This document shows, in pieces, positions 33,724 to 46,500 of a stretch of DNA of 64,000 nucleotides (position 1 is its first letter; each line of letters begins with the position of its first letter). The DNA comes from Verticillium longisporum. Lineage: Eukaryota; Ascomycota; Sordariomycetes; Glomerellales; Plectosphaerellaceae. The position numbers and the translations under genes are program-made. The notes under the pieces were generated by a model. It ran no database searches. It was not told where the DNA came from and saw only the letters and a list, made by a program, of their open reading frames with translations. The stretch lies in the NCBI GenBank assembly GCA_019188255.1, contig JAETXT010000001.1:7874001-7938000 (forward strand), given 5' to 3'.

Positions 33724-35800
33724 CGTGCGACCACTAGGCCGTTAGAGAGTGAGTGTTGAGAATATGACTGCCCAATAATGATGCTTATTCCATTTCGTGC
33801 TGGTCCAAAGTGTAGGAGAATAATCCTACGTAACGCAGATTTGGTGTCTCTTGCAAGGTAGACACAAACCCTCCACTCCCTCTCCTCACCATCTCTCTCA
33901 ACCTACGATTTGGACGTTCTCGATGGACAGCTTTCGTCACTATCTACCCGTCACTGCTTAACAGAACCCGATCAGCGCAGGGCCTTCCTAGAAAATTAAG
34001 CCTGAATTCTATATTGCCGGCCGTCGGATGTCCTCGCCCCCGCCGACCCTGTGAGCCCGACCTTGACATATCCCCAGCACAAACTTTCCACCCCGACGGC
34101 CCCCAGAGAACTAATGCGAGCGGTCATTTTCAGATGCCTTTCCAGAACGCCTTTATATGCCCGGGCTGCACGCGCATCGGGACGAACGAAGCTGCTGCAC
34201 AGCCACAATCAGCCACCATTCCGGTGAAGGGATGCTGCAATTTCAGTCGAAGGTGAAATTCGATGATCCTAACCGACCCAGTTCTTCAATGGGCTGAATA
34301 CACAAGGGACGAGGCATGAATATGTCTGTGCTTCGGATACATAGCAAGTCATTTCGACGGCCAGTGTAGATCCTTCGATTCTCTGGCAGATTGACGAATT
34401 CGGGTGAGAGAAGTTCTGCACGTGACCGACATGTCTGCCTTCGATTTAAACTCGACAAACGTCTGGCACCGATCATGACTGGCATGCTGAATCAGAGCAA
34501 ACCATTTTCAAAACTGTCACATGACACGTAGAGATCTTGCAGACATCTTTTTTGGTTAAGGTTACACTGTCAATGACTCGATAGACGTGACAAACATCAC
34601 GTGCAACGGTGGTGACGTCATTGAAGCATATCATGAGACGTTGCCCCACCGGTTGCGATCGAATGAGCTGGAATCTTCGCGCATGCCTTCAGCTCACGGT
34701 TGGGCAGCGCATGTAGGCAGATTACTGAATCTTAAACGGGAGCAATTGCTTTGCGGTCGTCGGCGTGTTGCGGATTGCTTGTGATCTGAGAGTCTTCGCG
34801 CGGGAGCAAAGGCCGACGCCCCGACCCAGCTGGTATCCTCCCGAGTCCCAACGACCTCTTTGCTACGGCGCAGCATGCCTGCCATACGAGCTTTGTCACA
34901 GAAAACCCATCCAGAATACCACAGTGCCCTTCAAAATGCTGCATTGTGTCGTTGCCGAGTCAGCGCACCCATGGGGTTACGCTGTGAGCGAGCAAGTCCC
35001 CATGGCAGGAAGACGGCACCCACAACGCACATTTTTATTTTGGCCAATAACTCGAGCGAGAAGGAGGTACGAGATGCGAAGCTTGGTTAGCCTTCGCAGC
35101 GGATGTCGGCGGCTGGGCGCGAGGCACAGTATATAGTACGTAGCAGTATGCAATGCCACAGGTACCCTGGGACTCAGTCAACTTGTGCGTCGGGCGATCA
35201 GGCCGTAGAGGGCTCCTCGGAGGTTGGGCGTTGGGCCGCTTGCTCGATGCTTGGGATGATGTGGGTGACCAGACTTATTCCTGACTGTGTCTTGCACTGT
35301 AAAGCTCATGGAAAGATTGGGTGCCTAGAACGTTAGGGCAGTGGAATACGCTGTCGGCTGGCTGGCTGGGGTTCGTGATACCGGTACCTTGTTAGCTCCC
35401 GCACTGAGAGGGAGTAAGACGAGGAAGCAATAGCAACAGTCATCCTGCCCGTCAGTGCGCCACAGGCGGCAGTGATGAAAGGGGCTCAGAATGGGAATCG
35501 TATGAGGTCGGAGCAAATCTGGAGATGCCGATACTGTAGAGGAGAGAGACAGACAGGAGGTCGTGGAACTTGGCGTGTTGGGCGGAGCACATGGACCGAG
35601 AGAGGGGATCGAGCCCAGCTTGTCCAACCGCAGACGATAGTACCAGCATTGCGCCGAACATTGGGGCACACGGTTGGTCGAGATGGCAGCCGATGCATTC
35701 TGCTATTTCAGCGATTGATGCTCTCAGTCTCAACAGGCTACGCCAGTCGGCTCTGATCGCAAGAGGCTTGTATTCAGAAACAAGTCGAGACGGTCAAACC

Positions 35801-35830
35801 ACCTTACCTACCTTAGGTAGGTACCTAGTT
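35801..35830. repeat. Cluster of TACCTA/TAGGTA palindromes
   Basis: A self-complementary stretch made of TTACCTACCT, AGGTAGGT and AGGTACCTAG. It belongs to the same spacer motif family as the clusters at 13951 and 15277. Confidence 0.55.
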
Positions 35831-36449
35831 AGGCATGCCTCTGTCTTTTTCCCGTCTCGAGACGACGGGGAAAACCCTCGGGAAGGTGCTTCGGAAGGTG
35901 GTGCGTGCCTGATGCATACTGAAGAAGGCGCGACCTGACGACGAAGGGGCTTAGTGGTGGGTGGGTTGGGCCGAGTGGGGAAGGGCCTGGTGGTGGTGCC
36001 CATACTGGACTGTGGTGTCGGTGTTGGTGGAGCCAGTTCCCCTATTTCGGTCTGGTTGCCTGAACCCTTGTAGACGTTGCGTCAGCATTTCAGCCAATCA
36101 GAGATCACAAGGAGAAAATGCTCCGGCCACCAGCTCCGTCCCCGCGGGTGGCCAACATAGGTGGTTTGAGGGTTTGAGGGGCAAGTAAGGTATCTCACCT
36201 GGGTCCCTGACTGCGCTTGACCAGCGGCACCACAAGCCTCGAAGGGCCTGGCCGAGGATTGAGGTACTTACGCACCAGGCAGGGGATAAAGGTCTCTCGC
36301 CCGAGGTGGACAGCCGAACAAAAGAAGAAACAGGATAGGCGTTAGGGCCAAATCGCATCGTCATCCTGTCGCCTTACCATGTCGAGTCTGTTCTGCATGC
36401 CGCCTCTTCCCTCTTGCTTTCCGAGCCTGTGTCTCTCTGAGCCCGCCTG

Positions 36450-36507
36450 CCAGCCCGCCCGTATACCAGCCCGCCCGTATACCAGCCCGCCCGTATACCA
36501 GCCCGCC
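36450..36507 (+). repeat. Tandem repeat, 16-bp unit CCAGCCCGCCCGTATA, 3.6 copies
   Basis: Perfect head-to-tail copies at 36450, 36466 and 36482, with a partial fourth. No coding frame is convincing through it. Confidence 0.92.
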
Positions 36508-37257
36508 TTTTAGTTGCGCCCCAGTCCTGATAGTCGGTGGGATGCCACTCAGGGCAGCGTCATGACCAAACGCAGAGGTTTCGCCAGCTCACTGACTGAC
36601 GCCTGACCCAGGCTTGCCTGGCGTGTGACTTCTCTGCTTTTCTTACCGAACACGTACGTATTCCCCAGGGCTTGCAGTTCACTTGCTGGCCTGATCCGGA
36701 CCGAACGAAGCCGGTAGAAAGCTCCGGACGTCGTGGTTTCTTGTGGCAATACACCTCTGGCAGCCCATGCCATTGGCCCCCACCTCGACACAACCCCTCC
36801 AAGCTTGCACGCCATCCACCGCCAAAGCCACAATCCCGGGACACAACCTCCCATTCAGCCACAGCCAACGTCGCCTGGAGAAGAGCCCGCCCTCTGTGCT
36901 AAGCAGGCCCCCTCGTGCCGGCGCTTCAGTCCCGGGGCTTTTCAGATACTTGTCCGCTCGCCGTCCCGGCCACTTGTACCCGGATTTGAGAACCACAGGA
37001 AGTGGCTGAAGGGCCCGTCCGACACACCCGCAAGGCCCCTTGCGCTGCAGAAAAACTACAACACGCAGTGTGTTCCATCCGAACCTTTCACCTCCAAGCT
37101 TCAACCCATGGTGCCAACGCCTCTCTGGTAGAAACGGGTTCGTCGTCCGCCCCATGTCGTACATTCAAGGATCTACCAGCCGCCATCCATTCTTGCTGTC
37201 AACGTTTTCACCACTTCATCGTCGACGTCGGGGGCCATCGGGGACTTCCCTGCCCTG

Positions 37258-37455
37258 ATGTGTGTGGAGCACAAGTCGTCTTGCCCAGTCTGCCGGCGAA
37301 TGTTTCTCATCTATGTCGAGTTCTGCCACGAGTATCGCCCGCCGCTGATTCATTGTCTGTCCGGAACTACGACCAACTTGCTGGACATGGTCGAGGGCCG
37401 ATGCCACAGTCCGGTCTGCCCAAACAGTCGCACGGGTGGCTGTCAAGTCATATGA
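37258..37455 (+). CDS. Possible small Cys-rich protein or last exon of one
   Basis: An open frame from the ATG at 37258 encodes 65 residues with regularly spaced Cys: CPVCRRMF, EFCHEYRPPLIHC, GRCHSPVCPNSRTGGC. This spacing looks selected and resembles small Cys-rich proteins found in plant-associated fungi, though I cannot name a family. The N-terminus may lie in an unrecognised upstream exon. The frame ends 64 bp from the NAXE stop, tail to tail. Confidence 0.35.
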   Translation: MCVEHKSSCPVCRRMFLIYVEFCHEYRPPLIHCLSGTTTNLLDMVEGRCHSPVCPNSRTGGCQVI

Positions 37456-37518
37456 CGAATCTTTGGTCACGGCGTCCACTACAGCAACTCCTGGGAGAAG
37501 GGCCGGCCCCCAGCCGAT

Positions 37519-38833
37519 CTAGTGCTTTTGTACAGAGTTTTCGATCTCGACAACCTGATCGATCCCTTGGTATTCGGGGAGGCTCAGGTTATACTTCTTT
37601 GCGACGGTATCGGAGACAAATCTGGCCCGTTATCAGCACCTCGTACTCGGACTTGCCTAGAGAACATGGTACGTACCGTCCGCCGACAAAATGACGTCCC
37701 TGAAAATGCTTGACGAGAGGCTTGGGCGCTGTTAGACTGACAAGGACTGTAGGGTTGAAGGAGCTTCCCAGTCCGGTCTTGGGTGGACCCTCTTCAATGT
37801 CCCATGATGATGGTGCGTCAACAGACGTGACGGGCAATCTTGTTTCCTCGAGAGCACGAATCACCGCCGGGAATGGCTCACGCACTTCGCCAGAGAAGCT
37901 GAAGCCTGCAACATGCCAAGTCAGCTGCCATGACGCAAGTTCTGATCGCACATGGAACTTAGAGCGGACCAACCAAAGATGGCGTCGATAATATGATCGG
38001 CTGTCTGCAAAGCCTTAGGAAAGTCATCGACAAATGAGACTTCAAGGTCCTCTAGTTGTTTGGCCAATCTCTGGGTGTCCCAAATAAATCAGCACGAGCT
38101 TGGGTATGGTCGATAGACAAGAAAAGATTAAAAAGTGATAGTCGTGCAGTTTGCAGACGGCTGCAGTTGGAAAGACTTGATATAAACGCAGCGCTCGTCT
38201 TTCTTGTTTCCTTTGCCCGAGGCAACATATGTTTTATTGTACTTGAAACACGAGGTAGATTTGCAGTCGACGAATCATGACTATATGCTGCAATGAGAGA
38301 TAGAGCAACGAACACGATATTGCGAACCAAGATTGAAGCTCCGGGGACAGTCGTGACGACGCGAGGAGAGCTGGAGAACGTTACCTGATAAAGTTCATTT
38401 TTGCTGCGCTTGGGGTAGTAGATGAACGGCTTGTATCCATAATGATGAAGATGTCGCGCTGCTACCAATCCGTCCCCACCTGGACCACGGGATCAGCAAG
38501 TCTGCCCATTCTCACGAGACGGAGGTTGCAAACCGTTGTTGCCGGGACCGCATGCCACCAGAATGTTGCGGCCCTTGCTGGGTGGATGAACTTTGTAGAC
38601 TGCCAAGCGATGAGACACAGCCAAACATTGACAAAGGGCCCGGTCGCAGCACGTACCCGCTTGAGAAACAGATAGACCGGCAAGTTCCATAAGCTGATCG
38701 ATGGAAAAGGCGCCTGCGCTCATGAGGTCCTTGTCAAGAGCTGCTGCGGCTTTTGCGCTGAGGGTCTGCAAACCAAGGTTTTCAGTACGTGACGGCGAAG
38801 TATTCTGGGCCGAGAACAGACCTTGAGTGCCAT
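37519..38833 (-). CDS. NAXE: NAD(P)H-hydrate epimerase (YjeF N-terminal domain)
   Basis: The enzyme epimerises R- and S-NAD(P)HX so that the partner dehydratase can repair damaged cofactor. Seven exons in coding order: 38833-38822, 38765-38657, 38599-38534, 38479-38385, 38070-37974, 37905-37677, 37621-37519, giving 236 residues. The first exon encodes only MALK. Family motifs are [87 protein letters not shown] and VLVSLTAPKPLVKHF. The length is normal for a stand-alone epimerase. Intron 4 (38071-38384) is 314 nt, against 54-68 nt for the rest. The gene is head-to-head with bS16m. Confidence 0.95.
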
Positions 38834-39339
38834 TTTGATGATGTTTTGATTATGTGTTTGGTTGTCTGGAGAAGGTTACGATGTTCATTCGTGCTGTCTT
38901 GAACTGAGGGGCAGCAATCATTACTAAGGGAAGAGTAGTATTACGGCCCGGACGTCAGAATGACCAGGGACGTCGACGAACAAGCGGATCAAGCAAGAGC
39001 AGCAGTTGGACGCAACTGACATCACTGACCTGACGATCACAAGTGGGGATGTATGCTTCTCCAGTGGCAGTCTAATGGGCCAACCACTATTGTGCTCCCC
39101 TCCATCACCTTACCGGGGCGAGCAACCATACCCGGGCTGTGTCCATTGACCCCCACTCTTTCTCAGTAGAAGCACAGTCGGTATCGGCGAAACCTAACCC
39201 CGACCAAAATTGTTGTCCAGAGAGTCTGGTCTGGTCATTGAACGACTTCACGGCCGCCGCGACACCGACGACTGACCTCGACGCCAACCCATCCAGGCAC
39301 GTCAACCAGACATCCCAAGTCACTTAAACCCTCGTCAGG
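38834..39339. promoter_or_regulatory. Shared divergent promoter region, NAXE / bS16m
   Basis: A 506-bp head-to-head spacer between two housekeeping genes with no coding content. It must hold both promoters; I can identify no specific binding site with confidence. Confidence 0.5.
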
Positions 39340-39831
39340 ATGGTCCTTCGCATGCGCCTCGCCCGCTTCGGGCGTACGAACGAGCCCTTCTACAACATTG
39401 TCGTCACACACGCCAGGTACGCCAACCCCTAGGCTGGCCAGTAATCGATCGCTGGGGACATGCGACGACTAACTCTCTGTCTAGGACCGCGCGTAACAGC
39501 AAGCCGCTCGAGGTCATCGGCACGTACGACCCCATCCCACGAAAGGATCCCTACGACCCCGACCGCAAGCCGCACAAGAACATCAAGCTCGACACATTGC
39601 GCGCGAGGTACTGGATCGGTGTTGGCGTGCAGCCCAGTGATCCGGTATGGAGGTTGATGTCCATGGTAGGTCTCTCAGGCGTAACCGATTCACAGCGCGC
39701 AGTCTACTGACGAGGCAACCCGATAGATTGGTCTCATCGAGCCCCAATATGGACCCAACGGCATCAAGAACAAGAACTCGGCTGCGAAGGCATTGACACA
39801 GCCGCTCGAGAGTCCGGCTGCGACACAGTAA
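39340..39831 (+). CDS. MRPS16: Mitochondrial small-subunit ribosomal protein bS16m
   Basis: Exons 39340-39416, 39485-39665 and 39727-39831 encode 120 residues. The start MVLRMRLARFGRTNEPFYNI is the diagnostic S16 N-terminus. RTARNSKPLEVIGTYDPIP and RARYWIGVGVQPSDPVWRL continue the fold. The short C-terminal extension ends ESPAATQ. It is a component of the mitochondrial 37S subunit. The first intron has a clear GACTAAC branch site. Confidence 0.96.
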
Positions 39832-40464
39832 GGATGGATGTGGGATATCGACGTGTAAAATACCTTGGGACGGAATGTTCTCAGCATTGGATGGCGTTTG
39901 AATCTGGCGCAATGCGCCAAGAAATTGTATTCTACCAAAATGTACGATGAGGGCGTGTCAATTGTTCTCTGCCTTGGACTTTGATGAAAAGCGCGAGAAA
40001 ACGTAGCTCGTGATGTTCTGAGCGTGCAAATGATGTCGCGTTGCTGGAACGCTCTCTGGGCATTATTGACTCAGCAGCTGGCGAAATTGGTATGCGTTTC
40101 GAAACTTCAATGTCTTGAGTAAGAACATAGCGCAACTGCAGCTATGATAAACTGACGCGGTCGGCGAGGACAAAATCATGGGCGCACAGGCAAGACATTG
40201 CTGCCGTGGTCAAAGAGGAGGCACGTCAGGTGGATTGATTTGCGCTGTGTAATACGACCAGGAAAAGTACCCTGCCGCGGAGAGTGAAGAGAATCAAGCT
40301 AACCAAACGCCCTTTGATGCTCAGAAAAGAAGGTGGCCGTCATTCCATGTCATGCCCGGCATATGCCAACCGCTGCTCCCGTGTCGTCTAACCCAAAAAC
40401 CAGAATATATATACAGTATGTCGTTGCAAGAGAAGGAAGGCCGGCGTCATGCCGGCTGACGATC
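39832..40464. other. Spacer between convergent bS16m and amino-acid transporter genes
   Basis: Presumed 3' UTRs; nothing else recognised. Confidence 0.5.
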
Positions 40465-42282
40465 TTAGTGCGATGCGTGGAACACAATGTTCATAACGAG
40501 ACAGACGGTCATGACACAAATGCCATAGATCGCCAGCGCTAGGCCCGCCTTGCGTAGGAGGTCATGTTCCAGGTGCTCCAGGTCCCATCGCCACTTCTTC
40601 CGCCACTTTCGTGGGTCAATCGCGACGCTTGCAGCGCTGCCAAGACTCTGAATACTGGTCACCATGGCTGCGCTGTCCTCGATATCCGAGTCTTCATGAA
40701 GTTCGGCCGCGTCGTCGTCCTCCTTGAGAAGTTTCTGGTGGTGCACGCTCTCAGGGTCGCTAATCTTGTAATAAAACAAGCCTGGAAGAATGAAGCTGAT
40801 CGAAGTCGAGCCAATGCTGCCCACGTATGCAAGGACACGTTCCAAGCTCGTCACCGAAAGCGCAACCAGGTAGCCAAAGACGAGAATCAGAGTGGTGAGA
40901 ACAGCAAACCGGAGGTCGCTCATGGGTGCCACGGCATGATCCGAACGACCCCCAACAGGAGAATTGGAGCGACCGTTGCCATTGTGTGCTCGGTTGGGCC
41001 GCCACTTCAGCACAGCGTCAAGCGAGGCGCGACAAGGGTGGACCTGAAGGGGGATACTGAAGGTGACGAGAATGACAATGCCGATCTGGCCGATGAATGT
41101 TGCAATAGAGGGGGCATCTGTAATAGTTAGATACAAAACTTCCTGACTATGCGTGAAACTTACACATAGAGACAATGTTGCCGTTGACGTCGTTGCCAAA
41201 AGTGAGGTAGCCAGTGATCGCCACAAGCAGATACATGCTGGCAGCACCGCCAATGCTGAAGCCAACGACTCCCACAACACTGAAGCGATATTAGTCAAGT
41301 TCCTCGCGCGGAGACACTAGCGAGAAAAATACCTTGAGGGCGAGTTATCCTTAATCTCGTTGAGGATCGAAAACATCTGCGAGGCATCAGTGATTCATTC
41401 TTCAACGCAGACGTAAGTAGACTCACGTTTTGATGACAGGTGTAAGCAAAAACCACCACCGGCAAGGTACTCAGAAAGGCAACAGCGCTCTGCGGTTTGA
41501 TAACTCGAAGTCCACTCTTGTCTTGAAGAGGCTGGGCTCCGAAATGGTAAACCACAAGGATGACAAGGTACCCAATCGAGACCAGCGCGACAATGCTCGT
41601 GTACTTCAGCGAGTCCAGTCTCCGGAGGAAGGCCAATGGTATGACTAAAAACATGAAAGCCGTAATCCAAAAATTGCGATCGGTCAGGTAGGGATGGAGT
41701 TCTGGAGTGTTGCTATTGAATCCGAGAATGACTTTGGGCATCAGATCACCGATGATGATCATGTATGAAACGCCTACACCAAAGCACTTGACGGCAATGG
41801 CGGCGTCGAAGAGCACTGCTGCACTCGGGTATGTGAGATTCGAGATGGCACAGAAGGATGTGCTGCCCCGGTCGAGGTATCGTGCACAACGACCTTGAAG
41901 GTAGAGGCCCATGGCAGCTGTCAACCCTGACCAGACGATCATCAGAGAGCCGAGCACGATGCCCATATGCGACAAGACGGATGGCATGGCCAATGTACCT
42001 GCGCCGACAACTAAACCCAGATACGTTAGATCTTCTTCCTTGTGTACGCTCTCCAAAGAATGACGTACTGGTATTGAGTAGGTTGATGATACTGCTCAGC
42101 ATCGAGGCCTGGCCGCCTCCCTCTCGGGCTTTTCGACGTGATCTGAGGGTATCAAAGTCAGCAAGCCGTCTGAGATGTTCTATAGGAGCTAAGGAGATTC
42201 GCGCATACCGATTCATCTCGTCAGCGCTTCCACTTGTCGAGGAAGAAGCGTTGCCATCAGCAATGGTATTGTAATTGGTCAT
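40465..42282 (-). CDS. Vacuolar amino-acid transporter, AVT type (AAAP family)
   Basis: Five exons in coding order: 42282-42069, 42010-41427, 41376-41333, 41279-41164, 41117-40465, giving 536 residues and all in phase. A hydrophilic N-terminal segment (about 70 residues) leads into the family hallmark NTIVGAGTLAMPSV across intron 1. About eleven hydrophobic helices follow, including SVVGVVGFSIGGAASMYLLV and a conserved VFAYTCHQNMFSILNEIKDN. A Ser/Asp/Glu-rich cytosolic loop (KLLKEDDDAAELHEDSDIEDSAA) precedes the last helix. The AAAP family moves neutral or basic amino acids across the vacuolar membrane; the layout resembles yeast Avt5-7, but the substrate cannot be told. Introns are 46-58 nt with CTAAC-like branch sites. 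Confidence 0.92.
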
Positions 42283-42909
42283 TTAGTCCAATAGAGCCAC
42301 GATTTCCTTGGCTGGTAGCACAGTGAACAGGTAGCGGTCGCGTTATCGTGTGTGACCGAGATTGTGTTCCTCAATCCCGTCGGAGGTCGGTCGTCGGAAG
42401 TCTATAGAGGTCGAGCTGGAACGTGATGTGCTCTGGACCAACAGGTCACAGGGGCTTGTGACCAGGAGGAGGTCGGTCGCCTGGAGCCGCTCGCTGAAAC
42501 CTTCAGTAGGTCCAGAGGACAAGCGGCTCGGTCAAATTCGAGTCACCTAGAGGATTTGAAGGGCGTGCCGCAACGCCCTTGGCTCAATCAACGTTTAGCG
42601 ACGACGAGATGATGTGTCCTGATGGATTTCTAAAACTGGGGGGTCGTCTGGTACCTGTAGAGTTGAACACGACGTTGATGCGACTTGGCGATTGTCACAA
42701 GTTGGTCATGGCTCAGCCACATCCCTTATCGCCCACAAGCTTCAGCCACACTTGACATTATCAGTGACAGCTTCTCGGTAATGCACCTTCGCTTGGATCA
42801 GTTGAAGTCATTCCACCGTCAAGTCTCTTCTGTCGCACCCCAATTCGCTCTCGAAACTTTCTCCAACAGGCTCTATCGAACTGAAGACTTCTTTCCCACA
42901 CTGCTGACC
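42283..42909. promoter_or_regulatory. Divergent promoter region, amino-acid transporter / dynactin subunit
   Basis: A 627-bp head-to-head spacer. An in-frame upstream ATG-type start exists at 42685, but the frame before 42910 has no conserved sequence, so I treat it as leader. Confidence 0.45.
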
Positions 42910-43571
42910 ATGGAATCAACTCTCGATGACACGACTTTGTCGACAATATCACTCTTGGAGGCGCGCTTGCGGCGGGTAGAGCATATTCTCTACGGCCAAG
43001 GAGATGCTCCGGCAATCCCCCACCCTGGAACCTGCGGCTTCATCTCTTGAATCTCTTGAAAGGCGATTTTATGTCCTCTTGGGCAACATCAAAGTTTATG
43101 GGGAACTCATGAAGATTCGTATGTATAGCCAGCCCTGTATGTTCATTTCCACGGCTAACCGATGTCAGACAAGACGCAGCCAACTCTTTTTCACCCGCCA
43201 TCCACAGACCAACCTCCTATCGACCTCTCCCCGAAGCGATTCGCGCGCCCCTCACCGCGGCCCCCGCGCCATTTCCCGCAACAGCCTCTTCGCTCACCTC
43301 CGTATCCGACTGTCCGATTCCCGACCCATCGCAAAGCGCATCCCTCGCAGCTTTGATCCCGCGAATGCGCGGCATCGAAGCAACACAGCTCGCACAAGAA
43401 GTCGAAATGGCGGAGCTCCGAATGCGGAGCGAAGCGGTCATCAGTAGCTGGTACGAACACGGCGTCCTCTCTGCATCTCGTTTTGTCGCGGACGTGGAGG
43501 GCCAGGTCGAGAAGGTCGAGAGGCAGGTGAGAAGGGCAGAAAAACAGCAAGAGGCTGCCGAAGCATTGTGA
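42910..43571 (+). CDS. Dynactin p22/p24-like subunit (RO-10 type nuclear distribution protein)
   Basis: Exons 42910-43118 and 43169-43571 (gtatgt...gctaac...cag) encode 203 residues once two homopolymer breaks are allowed for. The N-terminus MESTLDDTTLSTISLLEARL and VEHILYG lead to ASSLESLERRFYVLLGNIKV. A Pro/Ala-rich linker is followed by a long helix (LAQEVEMAELRMRSEAVISS, WYEHGVLSAS, EKVERQVRRAEKQQ). The short, mostly helical layout fits the RO-10/p24 subunit of dynactin, which supports dynein-driven nuclear movement in hyphae. Breaks: one surplus C in the C5 run at 43017-43021 and one missing C at 43229-43232. With both allowed for, the length is a whole number of codons. The family call rests on pattern memory and is moderate. 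Confidence 0.65.
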
Positions 43572-46500
43572 GGAACGATGCTTGCTGCAGATCAAATCTC
43601 ACCGTCCAAGACCCCGCGGGACGGCATCAATATCCTCATGTTGAGCAGGACATCCATGGCCATGTTCATGCCGGAGGCGATGTCCCCTGCCCCCACTATC
43701 TGAGGGCACGCGCCTGCGCGATCTCTGTTCATATTTCAGAGCCGGAGCTATGTGTTACTGGCCGTCTGTTCGTTAACTTTCGACGCCAGTTCCGAGGGCA
43801 CATCCGCTGGGCTCAATCACAACATACAAGAGGTCCAACTCGACCCAAACCTCTTCGTGGTCGCGCAAGCGAACACATCGCGTAGAAATACTGCGGAGCG
43901 ACGCCAATCTGCCCGTGCTTCACAAGGGCATTCGATTCCCAAGTGCGGAAATCGTCCAGCATCGTTTCGAAACACACCAGCAACCTCCAAAGTCGTCGCG
44001 CAGCATGTTATGGCAATTACTTGACAGCGCCATATATCCCACTTGAGCGTCCACGTTAGCGATTCAGGGCAATGGTAGAAATGGGATGATAACCCTGATT
44101 CACTGGCAAGGGGCTTTGATGGAACTTGGTGACGTATTTTCTCAGGCCGGAGCCTCATTCGGCACTGATGGCTCCGAGTTTCACACGTACGGGTGTCACA
44201 GGCGTGATGGTGGGGACAGGGACAGCTGCGAATGGTGACGGCTCGCCTTGTTTGTAGCAGAAACAATCAAGACAACCTTGCTGAATCCCGTTGAGCTCAA
44301 ATCCGTGTCAGCGAAGACATCGACTCGCACGCTCTTTGAGCTTGTGAAATGCATGGCGCATGGCACCTACAGGACAATATTATTCTACGGGATGCATGAC
44401 ATTGATCTGGTCCAGGCCAGGCCCTAAGTTGCAACATTCCTCGCGGATAACGCTCTGACCAGCTAGCGGCCGCTGCTTGCCTCCATGCTTGGCTCTATTG
44501 GGCACAGGCTCAGGGGTAAAGAGTGGAGGTGGCTGATCTGCCGCTAGGCCTTGACGGAATGTGAATACAGTGCGCACGGGAACGTCGGGGCGTTGGTGGT
44601 ACGCTCGCACGTTCCTAGCCCTGTAAGGTCGAAAGAAATGCTTGCCTTAGATGCGAACAGTACCTTGCCTCCGGAACATGCATACAGTACATGTACGCTT
44701 GGGCTCTCCTGGAGGGGCCTGGTGGCATCTCGTTCCTGAAGCGGCTCTGGTCTCGGTTCGCTGTTCGGCGGCCTGATGAGTCAATGTGCCGTGAGTTGGT
44801 GATGCGATCTGGGACCAGCTGTCAGTAGGGCCCGAGATCGACCATGGTCTCGATCCGGAATTACTCTCGCTTGAGAATGGTAAGGTTTGAATAGCACTGA
44901 TGACCAGTGCCTTACTCTCGGCGCGGAGGATACAGGTCCAGGGATCGTCGGCCGTTTTGGCGGCTATCCCAGCAGTGCTCCGGGTCGATAACCGCCAGCC
45001 CTGTACTATTTGTAGCTGCAGGAACCCAAGGTACATATAGCAGAGGCATGTGCTGTCCTCCGCATCGAGGACAGACTGAAGAAAGAACTACTAGAATCTT
45101 GGCAGATGCACATGTATGTGGCCATGAGATGAATGCCACTGGACACGAGCGCAAGACGAGAAGCTGTCAGTGACGCCGAGGTGGCCGTGCGTAGCATCCA
45201 GGTGAGGGGTAGCCCTGGTTCTCAATCGGCAGCGGAAATCGTCTGATTGATGCCTTTTTCATGCATCAAGACAGATAGTTGGATGACTGGTTCGTGGATG
45301 GTGAAGTACATGTAAAGGGTTCAGTCAAGGAGGAGCCTGGGCTCCCACTTGTGTGGGTATCAGGTTTCCCCCGCATGTATCACGGAAGCCATGCTCATAC
45401 AACCATGACGTCTGAGCCAGTCGATCAGGTCGTGCCGATGCTGCCGGTAATCCATTTGTTTTCAAGACGATGAGAAGCCTAGACAATCGCCCGCGTGTGC
45501 TCGACTGTCTCAAAGACCAACGGGCCATGATGAAACGACCTTGGGGAATCTTTACAGAAGGAAGCGTGTGAGCCAACGAAGACGCGCTGGCTTTCTCGAA
45601 GCCAATCCATGCATCGCACACTGTGCTGGTGACGACGACACAGTGCCCACGGCATCGACTGTGCCCCGTTGATGGGGCCCAGGTGGACAAAGGGGGCGAG
45701 TGGGGTGTAGTACATAGGTAGTGCGATACACAGTACGCAGCACTGAGCCAGCTAGGCTGACAGCGAAGGACCTGACATGGCTACCTTATGCCTCTACATG
45801 TACTTGTAAAGTACAGTTCCAGGTATCTTACCGCCTTGGTAAACCCAAATGCCCAGATGCCCAGGTCACACTGCCATTGCTTCCCCTCTCGATTTCGTAC
45901 CTGGGTCGCGCAATCTCGTCCAGCACAAACACGAGATCCAGGGACCCTCCAGTTGAGTATTGAATCGCGAAAAAAAAACACTTTCCAACGATACCACGCG
46001 TCACATCACATCGATATCAAGCTGAGCCACTGACCAGCTTGGATCGCTAAAGCACTCGGTGGATCCAAACCCCTTACGCTACAAACGACAAAGGACGCTA
46101 CCCTCGCAAGGCACCAAGCACGGTACCAAGCACGGCACCAAGCACGGTCGGTCGTCGTATCGAAGCCGAGCCCGACTAAAAGCCTGCTTGCTCCATTGCT
46201 CCGCTCTTGTCTTTGGACACCCCTTCATTTCCATTCTGTCACAACGGTTCATACTGTACATTACCTTAGTCGAACGAACATCAAGAGACGCAGTAGGGAG
46301 GGACGCATCGACTTGATCGTCTCACCACGTTGTCGATTCTTCTTCTGGACCTGATCCGCATACCCCCGCCTGAGTCGGTTCGCATCTCAACAGCACAGAC
46401 CTGGTCCGATTCCAGCCCTCGCCTCCAGCGCCGCTGTCAGCACCGCACATTCCAACGCCCTGCCTAAGAATCTGGAACCTCGACGCTGTCCGAGTGTCCT

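Larger units (their letters stand above)
32170..37257. other. Large 5-kb intergenic region, no recognised gene
   Basis: The first part is probable promoter of the Zn2Cys6 gene. Beyond it, open frames are short, mirror each other on both strands and have no motifs. Non-coding structure includes a 38-bp tandem duplication (33648-33723), an AGGTACCT cluster (35801-35830) and a 16-bp tandem repeat (36450-36507). No tRNA was found. Confidence 0.45.

Noticed and set aside
33648..36507. Short direct repeats as a possible CRISPR array
   Set aside because: Units are contiguous tandem repeats without unique spacers, in a eukaryotic genome.
4340..43232. Programmed ribosomal frameshifting as the cause of the broken frames
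   Set aside because: Sites differ in direction and context, lack shared slippery heptamers and downstream structure, and affect unrelated genes; sequence error is simpler.
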